From NCBI GenBank assembly GCA_021795795.1, contig JAJYPA010000106.1:1-19083 (forward strand): a stretch of 19,083 nt of DNA, read 5' to 3'. The notes under the pieces were generated by a model. That model saw only the letters and a list, made by a program, of their open reading frames with translations. It did not search any database and was not told the origin of the DNA. The stretch is from Pseudomonadota bacterium. Its GTDB lineage: Bacteria; Pseudomonadota; Gammaproteobacteria; Halothiobacillales; Halothiobacillaceae. The position numbers and the translations under genes are program-made. How positions within the stretch are numbered: position 1 is the stretch's first letter; the number at the start of each line of letters is the position of its first letter. Shown here in pieces: positions 1 to 7,011 of the stretch.

Positions 1-48
1 CCCGTCTACCTGTTGCCGCCAATAAGCCGCTTTCTCGTCCTGAGTCAT
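1..48 (-). CDS. tnpA: IS66-type TnpA, N-terminal fragment cut by window edge
   Basis: Only the first 16 codons are in the window (MTQDEKAAYWRQQVDG). They match the DKAAYW-type opening of the IS66 TnpA at 17357-17680, so I read this as the start of the small accessory protein (OrfA) of a second IS66-family element extending off the left edge. Two ATGs are possible, at 54 and 48. The strong GAGGAGGG ribosome site lies directly against the first but about 7 nt from the second, so 48 is preferred. The fragment is short, so the call rests on the likeness to the other copy. An IS66 end is expected just to the right; the minus-strand GTAATCGTC beginning near 131 is a plausible terminal inverted repeat, but the other end is not visible to confirm it. 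Confidence 0.55.
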   Translation of the reverse strand, partial: MTQDEKAAYWRQQVDG

Positions 49-67
49 GTCCATCCCTCCTCACTGA

Positions 68-223
68 ATGCGGATCAGGATCGGCCAGGTCAGAAAATTT
101 TGGAAGGTGGGTTGCTTAGACGATTACAGTGAAGCCGCCTATAAGGTCTATCGTGTGGCACAGACCAGTGCCGTTTCGCAAACAATGGTCGGGTTTGGCC
201 AGGCCATGTCGAAATCCGGCTGA
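68..223 (+). pseudogene. Short ORF, probable 3' remnant of a gene interrupted by IS66
   Basis: An open frame of 51 codons ends at TGA 221-223. Its second half reads like real protein (for example EAAYKVYRVAQTSAVSQTMV), while the first half overlaps the presumed IS66 end. The simplest reading is that the IS66 element inserted near 131 and left the last 30 or so codons of an unknown plus-strand gene. I do not recognise the family. The open frame could also be chance, because it is short and has no clear ribosome site of its own. Confidence 0.25.
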
Positions 224-307
224 GGGGCGTTTGAACATCCGCCAGCGCATTCCCCTTGTTGGGCTGAAGGCCAGGAGGGTTTGTTCATCGCCAAAAAGAT
301 AGTATTA

Positions 308-344
308 AGTAAATATCCTCCTGCTTTGCCGGAGGATATTTACT
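308..344 (-). terminator. Long perfect hairpin, probable terminator of the DRT3 transcript
   Basis: A perfect 14-bp inverted repeat (AGTAAATATCCTCC and its complement) flanks a 9-nt loop. On the minus strand a CTTTTT run follows about 12 nt after the stem. It lies downstream of drt3b and the ncRNA candidate on the same strand, the expected place for an operon terminator. The stem base is AT-rich and the T-run is not immediately adjacent, so a processing hairpin or small palindromic repeat remains possible. Confidence 0.5.
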
Positions 345-559
345 ATGTACAGATATGTGCGTAACATAGTTTAACAAGACTCTCGGTCTTGTGAATCCGC
401 TTCTTTTGTCGGGTCTGTCACGCATTAGATCGTCAAATACGAACGACAGCTTGGCAGCGTAAGCGGTCATTCCGTTCAGAGTGGGAAGTATAATGTCGGC
501 CCGGCATGATATCTAAGAAAGGTAAACTGCCCAGAATTGCTGACTGAGACAGATCATCA

Positions 560-800
560 AGCCAATCTGGCATATACTAGAACGAACACAGTTCTTTTTG
601 CCGGAGACACATTTCTATGCAAAGGTCTAGAAGTGGAGCGAGGTTGGAGAAGCTTGTGTGTGTTTCGACCAAGTCTAAAGACGAGGAAGGATCCGCTTAC
701 GACACTGCTCTTGTGCCTAACGTCTCAAAAATACCATCCGAGTGAAAGAGCCGCTCGAACTATACAGACAAGACAAACGCCTATCTGACGCTTCACCGTC
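560..800 (-). ncRNA. Candidate DRT3 ncRNA with ACACAC template
   Basis: No convincing protein is encoded between drt3b and 300. On the minus strand, 663-655 reads ACACACACA, the only (AC)4 tract I found in the window and on the same strand as the RT genes. Helices found by hand nest around it. The outer stem is UUUUU 731-727 with AAAAA 599-595, continued by GAGACGU 726-720 with GUGUCUC 610-604 across a CGGC bulge. There is a side hairpin 717-713/705-701 (GGCAC/GUGUC). An inner stem is GUCU-UU-AGA 682-674 with UCUAGAC 631-625, and a small CUUG/CAAG stem 673-670/656-653 leaves most of the AC tract in a loop. As I recall, in DRT3 systems Drt3a copies a conserved ACACAC of the ncRNA into poly(GT). 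The core 595-731 is the supported part; the outer ends are guesses. Confidence 0.6.
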
Positions 801-813
801 CCCCGCTCCGCGA

Positions 814-826
814 TCTATAGTGTCAC
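814..826 (-). promoter_or_regulatory. TATAGA box upstream of the ncRNA, resembling an SP6 promoter core
   Basis: On the minus strand the sequence GTGACACTATAGA overlaps the drt3b stop codon and lies at the 5' side of the ncRNA candidate. It contains a TATAGA that could act as a -10 element. No well-placed -35 is seen; TTGCAT lies 21 nt upstream, which is too far. The 13 nt are identical to the core of the phage SP6 RNA polymerase promoter as I remember it, which may be chance. It marks a possible start for a separately transcribed ncRNA. Confidence 0.25.
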
Positions 827-2751
827 AAATCGTACGCAGGATGCAACTCCCTACGTTCGAGGAGCGCACCAAACTGGTTCGAGCCCTCCCAAGTGACAAA
901 GTGGATTCGCTTGATTACGAGAAGAAACTGACTGCGAATTTTAGTAGTCCCAACGTGACTTCCATACGCACGGCTGACATCAGCAAATAGGCTAACCCGT
1001 TTTTCTATTTCGATGTATGGGCAGCTTAAATAATCAAAAAAGAGCATAGTTGAATCGGCATAAAGATGAAGATTGTTGTCCAATGACCTTATGCGCCTCT
1101 CGATCTCACAACTAACCGCGCGACGCACATCAGTAAAAGCGTAATAATTCCTGGAAAAATATAAAACAGATACAAGATCAAAATAACTTAGACGGGATCT
1201 ATCATCTTCATAATTGATATCAGGACCAAGAGCGGCGTTTAATATGGTGGGAGTTATCGGAGGTTTTGATCGGCAAACACTATCAGCTGCAACAAGGAGG
1301 TTGATTATCTCTGGCCCATTTATTTTTTGTTCTATGGTAACCTGTAGCGTTTTTCTGACAATATCTAATATCAGCCCTTCAAACGTTTGAGCAGATATTC
1401 TCGTCTTTAACACAAAGATATGCGCTTCATGGAAAATCTTTGCAACTTTGTGAGTGGTGGTGACTCTGATATCTGTGTGAAAGACAAACGTGGTTAGTCT
1501 CAGTATTGCCGATATAATATTTTTAGCCTGCCTTTTCCTGTTAAATACGACGGCATCTATCCTTTCAACAATAAGCATTAATTCACGAGATATTACTGCC
1601 AATATAGGTGACGCGAGACTGTTATATTCCGTATCATTAGAACGTGTTATACTACGAATTCTAGATATCAATATCTCTGGCGCCCTGTCGCTAAAGTACA
1701 CCGGGTCGTTATCATAGAGGCTTTCCCGTGCATTTAACATGAACTCTTTTACCGCCGACCTGGCTTCATATCGTGCTATAGCCATCTTAGAGACTAAAGG
1801 TCGCTGATGTATTTCTGTCTTTTTTTCATTCAAATGCAGATTGTAAAATGAGGCACATATACCAATTGTATTCTTGATTTCATTTATATGTTCGAGCGTG
1901 TTCGCGAAAGCATAATAGTCGTCCACATAACGTCTAATGTCGATTTTATCGGTTATGTGGACAAGATCACGTTCTATATTTAAGTCGATTGACTGCAAAA
2001 TGATTTCAGCGAAGATTCGAGAAACCTCTGCGCCTATCGGTATCCCATTGGTCTCACCCCAATTTGAGTCCTGCATAAACTTGTCAAACTCTGATTCAAA
2101 GAAATCAAGCTTTATGTTTTCTTTGGAGAAATCCTTTCCACGAAGAGCCCATGCAATCGAGTGTGTATAGATCGATTCAAAACATCGCGCGATATCAACC
2201 CTTAGCATATATTTATATTTTTGCTCAAGCCGGTTAAACTCTTCTGAAAGAAAAAATCTATAGATTGGATTATAATCTTTGTAAGAAAAATAAGTCGATG
2301 CCCACCTGCGTTGTGGGAGCATAGATGCTGGATCCATGTCTAGCTCTCTAAAAGCGGAACCATCTGAACCTTTGCTCAAATATTGATTTTGAAAATAGTG
2401 GCTTCCAACCCTGCTTGGGTAACGGAGCGAAAATCTGCTGCGATTGCAGGCATTTACTATAAATTTATCATATCGACCATAGAGCTTGGCACATTTTAGT
2501 TGCGCACTTGGATGGATGATGGTGATTTTACGAAATTCGCCTCCGCCTTTTTGGATTCTATAAGAAAATGGTTTTGTTGATTGCTTTGTTTTTAATAATC
2601 TGCAAACAATGTCCGGCATCCCCTTGAATTCTCTGGTGGCTTCCGTGAAGAGATATTCGTTTGAAAAAAATAATGGCAGTTCATATGGGAGAGTATCAGT
2701 TAGTATTGCACGATAGAAGTTGCTCCTGTCAATATGAAATTCTCTTGTCAT
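823..2751 (-). CDS. drt3b: Antiviral reverse transcriptase Drt3b (UG8-type)
   Basis: This is a reverse transcriptase of about 642 residues. Numbered from the ATG at 2751, motif A is MLRVDIARCFESI with Asp186, motif B is NGIPIGAEVSR around 236-245, motif C is RRYVDDYYAF with YVDD at 275-278, and motif D is LHLNEKKTEI near 306. A long alpha-helical C-terminal half without maturase or endonuclease domains follows, as in the defence-associated 'unknown group' RTs. Length, partner and order fit Drt3b of DRT type 3. As I recall, Drt3b makes the poly(AC) strand opposite the poly(GT) made by Drt3a. A GTG at 2766 would add five residues. The ATG at 2751 is preferred because it overlaps the drt3a stop as ATGA, typical of coupled translation. 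The gene is AT-richer than its right-hand neighbours, suggesting recent transfer. The RT assignment is firm; the Drt3b assignment is good but made without a search. Confidence 0.82.
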   Translation of the reverse strand: MTREFHIDRSNFYRAILTDTLPYELPLFFSNEYLFTEATREFKGMPDIVCRLLKTKQSTKPFSYRIQKGGGEFRKITIIHPSAQLKCAKLYGRYDKFIVNACNRSRFSLRYPSRVGSHYFQNQYLSKGSDGSAFRELDMDPASMLPQRRWASTYFSYKDYNPIYRFFLSEEFNRLEQKYKYMLRVDIARCFESIYTHSIAWALRGKDFSKENIKLDFFESEFDKFMQDSNWGETNGIPIGAEVSRIFAEIILQSIDLNIERDLVHITDKIDIRRYVDDYYAFANTLEHINEIKNTIGICASFYNLHLNEKKTEIHQRPLVSKMAIARYEARSAVKEFMLNARESLYDNDPVYFSDRAPEILISRIRSITRSNDTEYNSLASPILAVISRELMLIVERIDAVVFNRKRQAKNIISAILRLTTFVFHTDIRVTTTHKVAKIFHEAHIFVLKTRISAQTFEGLILDIVRKTLQVTIEQKINGPEIINLLVAADSVCRSKPPITPTILNAALGPDINYEDDRSRLSYFDLVSVLYFSRNYYAFTDVRRAVSCEIERRIRSLDNNLHLYADSTMLFFDYLSCPYIEIEKRVSLFADVSRAYGSHVGTTKIRSQFLLVIKRIHFVTWEGSNQFGALLERRELHPAYDL

Positions 2752-4001
2752 CGTTTTATCCAGCACTTGGTGATTGTCAGAACTCGCTTCCCAGTATATT
2801 TTGTGCGCCTGTGATGCCTGAAGCCAGATTCGAAGCTCAGCCGGCAGAGGTGTTCATACACTTGCTGCGACACCAAACCCCTCACATGCTTGCGCAAATT
2901 GAGCCGATAAAATCCGTCGAGACTTTTTAGTGCATTAACCACCTGATCGTCTTTAAGAGAACACTCGCTGTGGGTGTATGAGTTTCCCGAGAGAAGACTT
3001 CTTCGTCCACCTTCTGTTTCGAGCTTCTGATTGTCTGCAAGATACTTTATGCGGTCCACCAGAAGGTCGGTATCGCGATCCATAGTGAATGCATGGATTG
3101 ACATCCAGACTCGCGTTTTAATTCGTGAGATTTTTTTATCTGAGAATGTACAGCTTATATTATTATCTCCCTTATTGCTAGGGTTGTGATCCGGGAAAAT
3201 AAATTTATACCCCAGGAAGTCAAGGTTAAGTGGTCGCGTCGCGACAGGACCCGCCTTGCTTACAACGTGACTCATAAACTTTTCCTCATTTATTTTAAAG
3301 TTATGAGATCTTATAGTCTCGCGCACCATTTTCTCTGCCGAATCTATCGGCTCTGTTGTGAAGATGAGCATGTCGTCCACATATCGCAACATCAAATATA
3401 CGCCGTTAAGTGATCGGAGCGCCTTATCTAATTTCCGAAGTGCTAGTTCCGCAAGGGTGGTGCTCAGTATTAATCCGCGCGGTATGCCGCCTCTTGTATC
3501 ATGATTTGCCTTTTTATAAGCGGTTAGAAAAAGCTGCTCAATCAGGCTAATTGTTTCTTTCGACACAAGTGAATCTGAATTTAGTTCTTTTAATAGTTCA
3601 TTCAGGCGTATGCTTTCGAAGCAACTCTTTAGATCTAGTCTGATTATGGTTTTTGGAGTAGGCTCTTTAAGTGCTTGCTTGGCAGTTCGGATTAGCTCGT
3701 TTCGATTTGCCTCACGTATGGAGTAAGCCCGTCGAATATTGTTGCTCATTTTACGAATGACAAGCGTTTCTTCTAGGCTTCTGGTTGACAAGACCGCGCG
3801 CTTGCTAAGCGTGTGCCAAGCTAATCGCGAGAATCTAAACTGTCCAGAAATTATCTCGTCTTCGATCTGCTCTAAAAACGCTCTCCATTCCGATTTTTTG
3901 GTTGGGCGCGATCTCGAGCGGGTGCGAAGATGGGCTTGACTTCGCCAGCGCCGCATCCAGTTGAGCTCTCGTCGAGTAATATCCTGCGTGGGTCGCTGCA
4001 T
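2748..4001 (-). CDS. drt3a: Antiviral reverse transcriptase Drt3a (UG3-type)
   Basis: The protein has 417 residues. RT motif A is IIRLDLKSCFESI (Asp123), motif B is RGGIPRGLILSTTLAEL (170-186), motif C is LRYVDDMLIF (YVDD 207-210), and motif D lies near FKINEEKF. The N-terminus is basic (RRELNWMRRWRSQ, RTRSRSRPTKK), suited to RNA binding. There is no maturase X or HNH domain, so a group II intron protein is unlikely. It is the first gene of a two-RT operon and its stop overlaps the drt3b start. This pairing of a roughly 400- and a roughly 650-residue RT is the hallmark of DRT type 3. Drt3a is the partner that uses the ncRNA ACACAC template. The ATG at 4001 has no clear Shine-Dalgarno; an internal ATG at 3956 is possible. 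Confidence 0.82.
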   Translation of the reverse strand: MQRPTQDITRRELNWMRRWRSQAHLRTRSRSRPTKKSEWRAFLEQIEDEIISGQFRFSRLAWHTLSKRAVLSTRSLEETLVIRKMSNNIRRAYSIREANRNELIRTAKQALKEPTPKTIIRLDLKSCFESIRLNELLKELNSDSLVSKETISLIEQLFLTAYKKANHDTRGGIPRGLILSTTLAELALRKLDKALRSLNGVYLMLRYVDDMLIFTTEPIDSAEKMVRETIRSHNFKINEEKFMSHVVSKAGPVATRPLNLDFLGYKFIFPDHNPSNKGDNNISCTFSDKKISRIKTRVWMSIHAFTMDRDTDLLVDRIKYLADNQKLETEGGRRSLLSGNSYTHSECSLKDDQVVNALKSLDGFYRLNLRKHVRGLVSQQVYEHLCRLSFESGFRHHRRTKYTGKRVLTITKCWIKR

Positions 4002-4398
4002 CTAGAAAACTATATAGCAGTTGGCGTATCCAAGAGTATGTATGCCTTTACTCTTGGTGAATGCGCACGCGAGAATCTTGCAATGCCTACAGAGATACCG
4101 ACTTCGATAGGGTGGCGGAAAATAAGGTATTACCACAGTCTGCTCCTGATGGCATAATGGCATGTTCTATCGGCCACGGAATGACCGCAATCAGTCTTTT
4201 GCAGCCCAAACGACCGATCCACATTCCAGTACTCCTGCTCAACTTCGGTCAATGTCATTTTCCTGGCAGCCCCCCAATGCTCGCTTCTTACCCTTTGGCG
4301 CCTGGCGCGAGCAGCAGTAACTTGCCCCACCCCATCACTTTGTCCTCGTGACCATGAAGTCTCTGGCGCACAACACTGCAGCCTCCACCTCCAGCAAT
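4002..4398. other. 397-bp gap between drt3a and the sbcC-like gene
   Basis: I see no convincing gene here. Short open frames exist on both strands but lack family likeness, and the best one (minus strand, about 42 codons ending near 4130) is too weak to call. The part next to drt3a is AT-rich (TATATAG about 10 nt before the start) and holds the inverted repeat at 4030-4057, so the drt3 promoter is probably here. No clear rho-independent terminator follows the sbcC-like gene. Confidence 0.4.
4030..4057. promoter_or_regulatory. 8-bp inverted repeat upstream of drt3a, possible operator or leader hairpin
   Basis: CCAAGAGT at 4030-4037 and its perfect complement ACTCTTGG at 4050-4057 are separated by 12 nt. 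The repeat begins 28 bp before the drt3a start codon. It could be a repressor site over the promoter or a hairpin in the 5' leader. No regulator gene is adjacent, so its role is open. Confidence 0.35.
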
Positions 4399-7011
4399 CT
4401 AACCTATGAGAGGGCGTGCCGGAACCCCCATATCCTCCCAATCCTCCGGATGACAGGTCATGATCCAGATCTGATGGCGGCGCGCCGCGTCGGCCAGCAT
4501 TCGTTTCATGGCGGCCAGACGCTCGCGGTCCGAGTGATTCAGAACATCATCGAGCAGAATGAGGGTGGGGCGGCCTGCCTCCTTGAGCACATCGGCATAA
4601 GCCAGACGCAACAGGAGCGCGACCTGCTCCCGAGCACCGAAACTGAGCGCGGTAAAGGGTTCTGGCAGGTTCTCGTTAGCGCGCTGCACCTCGCTGGGCT
4701 CCAGCACATCCCCCAAACGTAAGCGGGCGCCGGGGGACCAGAAGCGCAGGAGGTGATCGATGCGCGCCTGCAAGGGGGCCTGTAGGCGCTGTAGCACCGC
4801 TTCACGCTGCGCGAGCAAGAGTTCGCGCAAGAGCATCAGCGCTCGCAGCCGGCGATCAAGGGCGGCGAAACGACGCTCCTTGGCCGCGAGTTCCTCCTCG
4901 AGTTGGGCCAGGAGGCTCTCCAACCCTTGGGCCCCCTGGCCCTCCAGGGTGGCGTGAAGGGCCGCCATCTGGTTTTGCCGCGCGTGAAAGGCCTGTTCCA
5001 GGGCGTCGGCGCTGCGCAGGAAGCGCTCCCGATCCGTCTGCAGGAGGTCGGGATCGAAGGCGGCGAGTTGGGAGCGTAACTCACCCAGAAGACGGACATT
5101 CCGGTCGTACTGGGCGTCGATCTCTGGCGATCGCGCGTCCAGATCCCGTACCTCGGCTTCCGCAGCTAGTAGCTCTGCCGACATGGCCGCGTGTTGTTGC
5201 TCGAGACCCCGTTGGCGCTCCTCCAGACGTAGGATCTCTCCCTCTCGCTCTTGCAGCAGTCGCCGCTGCGATTCCCACCGGGCTTCTGCCTCCTGACGCG
5301 CGAGGGCGGCCTCCTCCGGATGGGGCAGAGGGTCCGGCAGTTCCGGTGATTGAGCGCTGCGTTCGGCGATGGCCTGCCGTCGCTGACGGTATTCCTGAAT
5401 CTCCCGCTCCAATGCGTCTACGCCTTCGGGCGCAAGATCCCGAGTTCTCTGCTCCAAACGCGCGGCCTCTTCGCCTTGGGAACGCATACGCTCCCAGAGG
5501 CTCTCGGCCTCGGCCAAGGTCGCGCAGGAGATGCAGGCCAGCTGGAGCCGCAGATGGTGTTGCGTGGCGTCGCGCTCGGCCAAGACTTCGCCCAGATCCC
5601 GCTGGCCGGGAGCGATCTCCAATTCACCCACATTGGGAATACGCAGCGTGACCGGATCCGCAACAACGATCTGCCCTTCCCCACTCAGCTCCTCATCTCC
5701 CACCTGGACGGCGATACCGCTACCCCATCGATAGGTGAGGCGGGTGGATAAGGCATCCAAGCGGACCTGCGCTTCGTGCAACTGACGATCCGTATCCCGG
5801 AGAGCGCGCAAACCGTCCTCATCCAGAACTTGCTTTGCGAGAAGGCCCCGCAAGCACAGGAGAGTCTCCATCGCCGCGCGGGCCTGGGCAAGCCGCTCGC
5901 CTTGACGCCGTTCGGTTTCTTCTAGGCGCGCCGCCTCCTGTTGATCCTGGAGTCGGCGCTGCTGTTCCTGGGCCTGGAGCTCCCGTTCTTGGACTTGTTG
6001 GAGTTCCGCACGGGCGCGGGCTTCTGCCTCCCGCAGGGCCATAATCTCGGCTTGGCGCTCCTGCGCATCTGTCCGGCAATCCTGCGCTGCCTGTTGGGTC
6101 GCGGTGAGGTTTTGCTGCGCACTGGCGAGGCGTTGCCGTGCCCGATCCCGCTGTTGTCGCTGCGATTCCAGGAAGCGTAATTCCTCCGTCAGCACCGCCT
6201 GCTGCTGCTGTACCTCCCGGGCTTTCTGCAGCTCGGCGGCACAGACCTCGGCCTGTTGGCGCAGGGTGCGCCAGGGCAGGCGGCGACGGTCTTCCCGATC
6301 CTCAGCCTGTAGCCGCGCCAGGGTGTCGACCTGGATTTCGTACTGGCGAATCGCCGCACGGGTCTCCTGAATACGGTCACGAAGGGCAGCGATATCGCTC
6401 TGGAGGGCAAGATAGTCGCCGCGAGGGCGCCCAGTAGAGGTCACGAGTGTCGCTATTTCGGTTTCCACTGCCTCATGTACCCGATCCCCCTGGGTACTGG
6501 CGAGGGCGTGCACACCGTCGGGTAAGGCCGAACGCAGGTGTTCCGTCGAGGCCTGTACGGCCTCTGTGATCTCCTGACCCTTACCCTGCTCCACCCACAG
6601 GAGCCCCGGAATACCCAGGAGTTCGTCGCGGATGGCGCCACGACCAGAGAGGGTAAAACCGAGGAGCTCGGCCAGCCGCTCTTCCGCAGCCTCGCCCTCC
6701 CAACTCTGGTCGCCCAGTCGCAGGATGCAGGATTTCCGCGGGGGGAAGCATTTCTCCAAGTACCCGACTTCACCCTGCCAACGGAAATGCACCCGCACGG
6801 TGGGGCTGGCGGAGCCGGCATTCCAGGGCAGGATATCGTCGAGCTTGCTGCGGTGGCGCTCCAAAAAGGCCGCCCGTAACGCCCTTAGAACGGTACTTTT
6901 GCCCGTCTCGTTGGGGCCGACGAAAAGATTGATCCCCGGCTGTAGACCATCAATGACCAGCGGATCACGGAACTTGCGGAATTCGGCGATTTCCAGGCGC
7001 TCGATCTGCAT
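4399..7011 (-). CDS. SbcC/Rad50-like (YhaN-type) SMC-family ATPase
   Basis: The protein has 870 residues. The N-terminus MQIERLEIAEFRKF leads to Walker A VGPNETGKST (31-40), then QGKGQE (142-147). Long Glu/Arg/Gln-rich coiled coils run over about 200-385 and 480-770. They are interrupted by a beta-rich insert near 425-470 (RWGSGIAVQVGDE, LRIPNVGELEIAPG). At the C-terminus are the ABC signature region LSFGAREQVALLLRL, Walker B LILLDD (Asp821-822) and a final His in MTCHPED. This is the head-coil-head plan of SbcC/Rad50 ATPases; size and insert suit the YhaN branch. It should form a complex with the nuclease encoded immediately upstream. The start overlaps that gene's stop by one base (TGATG). 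A CISC motif at 493-496 is discussed separately. General DNA-end repair and phage defence are both possible roles. Confidence 0.85.
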   Translation of the reverse strand: MQIERLEIAEFRKFRDPLVIDGLQPGINLFVGPNETGKSTVLRALRAAFLERHRSKLDDILPWNAGSASPTVRVHFRWQGEVGYLEKCFPPRKSCILRLGDQSWEGEAAEERLAELLGFTLSGRGAIRDELLGIPGLLWVEQGKGQEITEAVQASTEHLRSALPDGVHALASTQGDRVHEAVETEIATLVTSTGRPRGDYLALQSDIAALRDRIQETRAAIRQYEIQVDTLARLQAEDREDRRRLPWRTLRQQAEVCAAELQKAREVQQQQAVLTEELRFLESQRQQRDRARQRLASAQQNLTATQQAAQDCRTDAQERQAEIMALREAEARARAELQQVQERELQAQEQQRRLQDQQEAARLEETERRQGERLAQARAAMETLLCLRGLLAKQVLDEDGLRALRDTDRQLHEAQVRLDALSTRLTYRWGSGIAVQVGDEELSGEGQIVVADPVTLRIPNVGELEIAPGQRDLGEVLAERDATQHHLRLQLACISCATLAEAESLWERMRSQGEEAARLEQRTRDLAPEGVDALEREIQEYRQRRQAIAERSAQSPELPDPLPHPEEAALARQEAEARWESQRRLLQEREGEILRLEERQRGLEQQHAAMSAELLAAEAEVRDLDARSPEIDAQYDRNVRLLGELRSQLAAFDPDLLQTDRERFLRSADALEQAFHARQNQMAALHATLEGQGAQGLESLLAQLEEELAAKERRFAALDRRLRALMLLRELLLAQREAVLQRLQAPLQARIDHLLRFWSPGARLRLGDVLEPSEVQRANENLPEPFTALSFGAREQVALLLRLAYADVLKEAGRPTLILLDDVLNHSDRERLAAMKRMLADAARRHQIWIMTCHPEDWEDMGVPARPLIG

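Noticed and set aside
285..470. A 61-codon minus-strand open frame left of the ncRNA.
   Set aside because: It runs through the 14-bp terminator hairpin, has no ribosome site and resembles no family.
579..595. AGAAC/GTTCT hairpin followed by TTTTT on the plus strand, like a small terminator.
   Set aside because: The 5-bp stem is weak and no plus-strand gene precedes it. The T-run is better explained as the strand pairing in the ncRNA outer stem.
459..700. GTAAGCGG at 459-466 and its complement CCGCTTAC at 693-700, resembling IS66-type ends around a 242-bp unit that overlaps the ncRNA.
   Set aside because: The match ends after 8 bp, no target duplication flanks it (TTGGCAGC versus GACACTGC), and the right part lies inside the folded ncRNA candidate. 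It is probably chance.
823..4001. The two RT genes as a retron or group II intron.
   Set aside because: There are no maturase or endonuclease domains, no intron domain V-like hairpin and no retron msr/msd inverted repeats. Two coupled RTs point to DRT3 instead.
4130..4441. A 103-codon minus-strand frame overlapping the sbcC-like 3' end, and its 42-codon inner part.
   Set aside because: The composition is not protein-like, there is no family likeness, and the upper part overlaps a well-supported gene in another frame.
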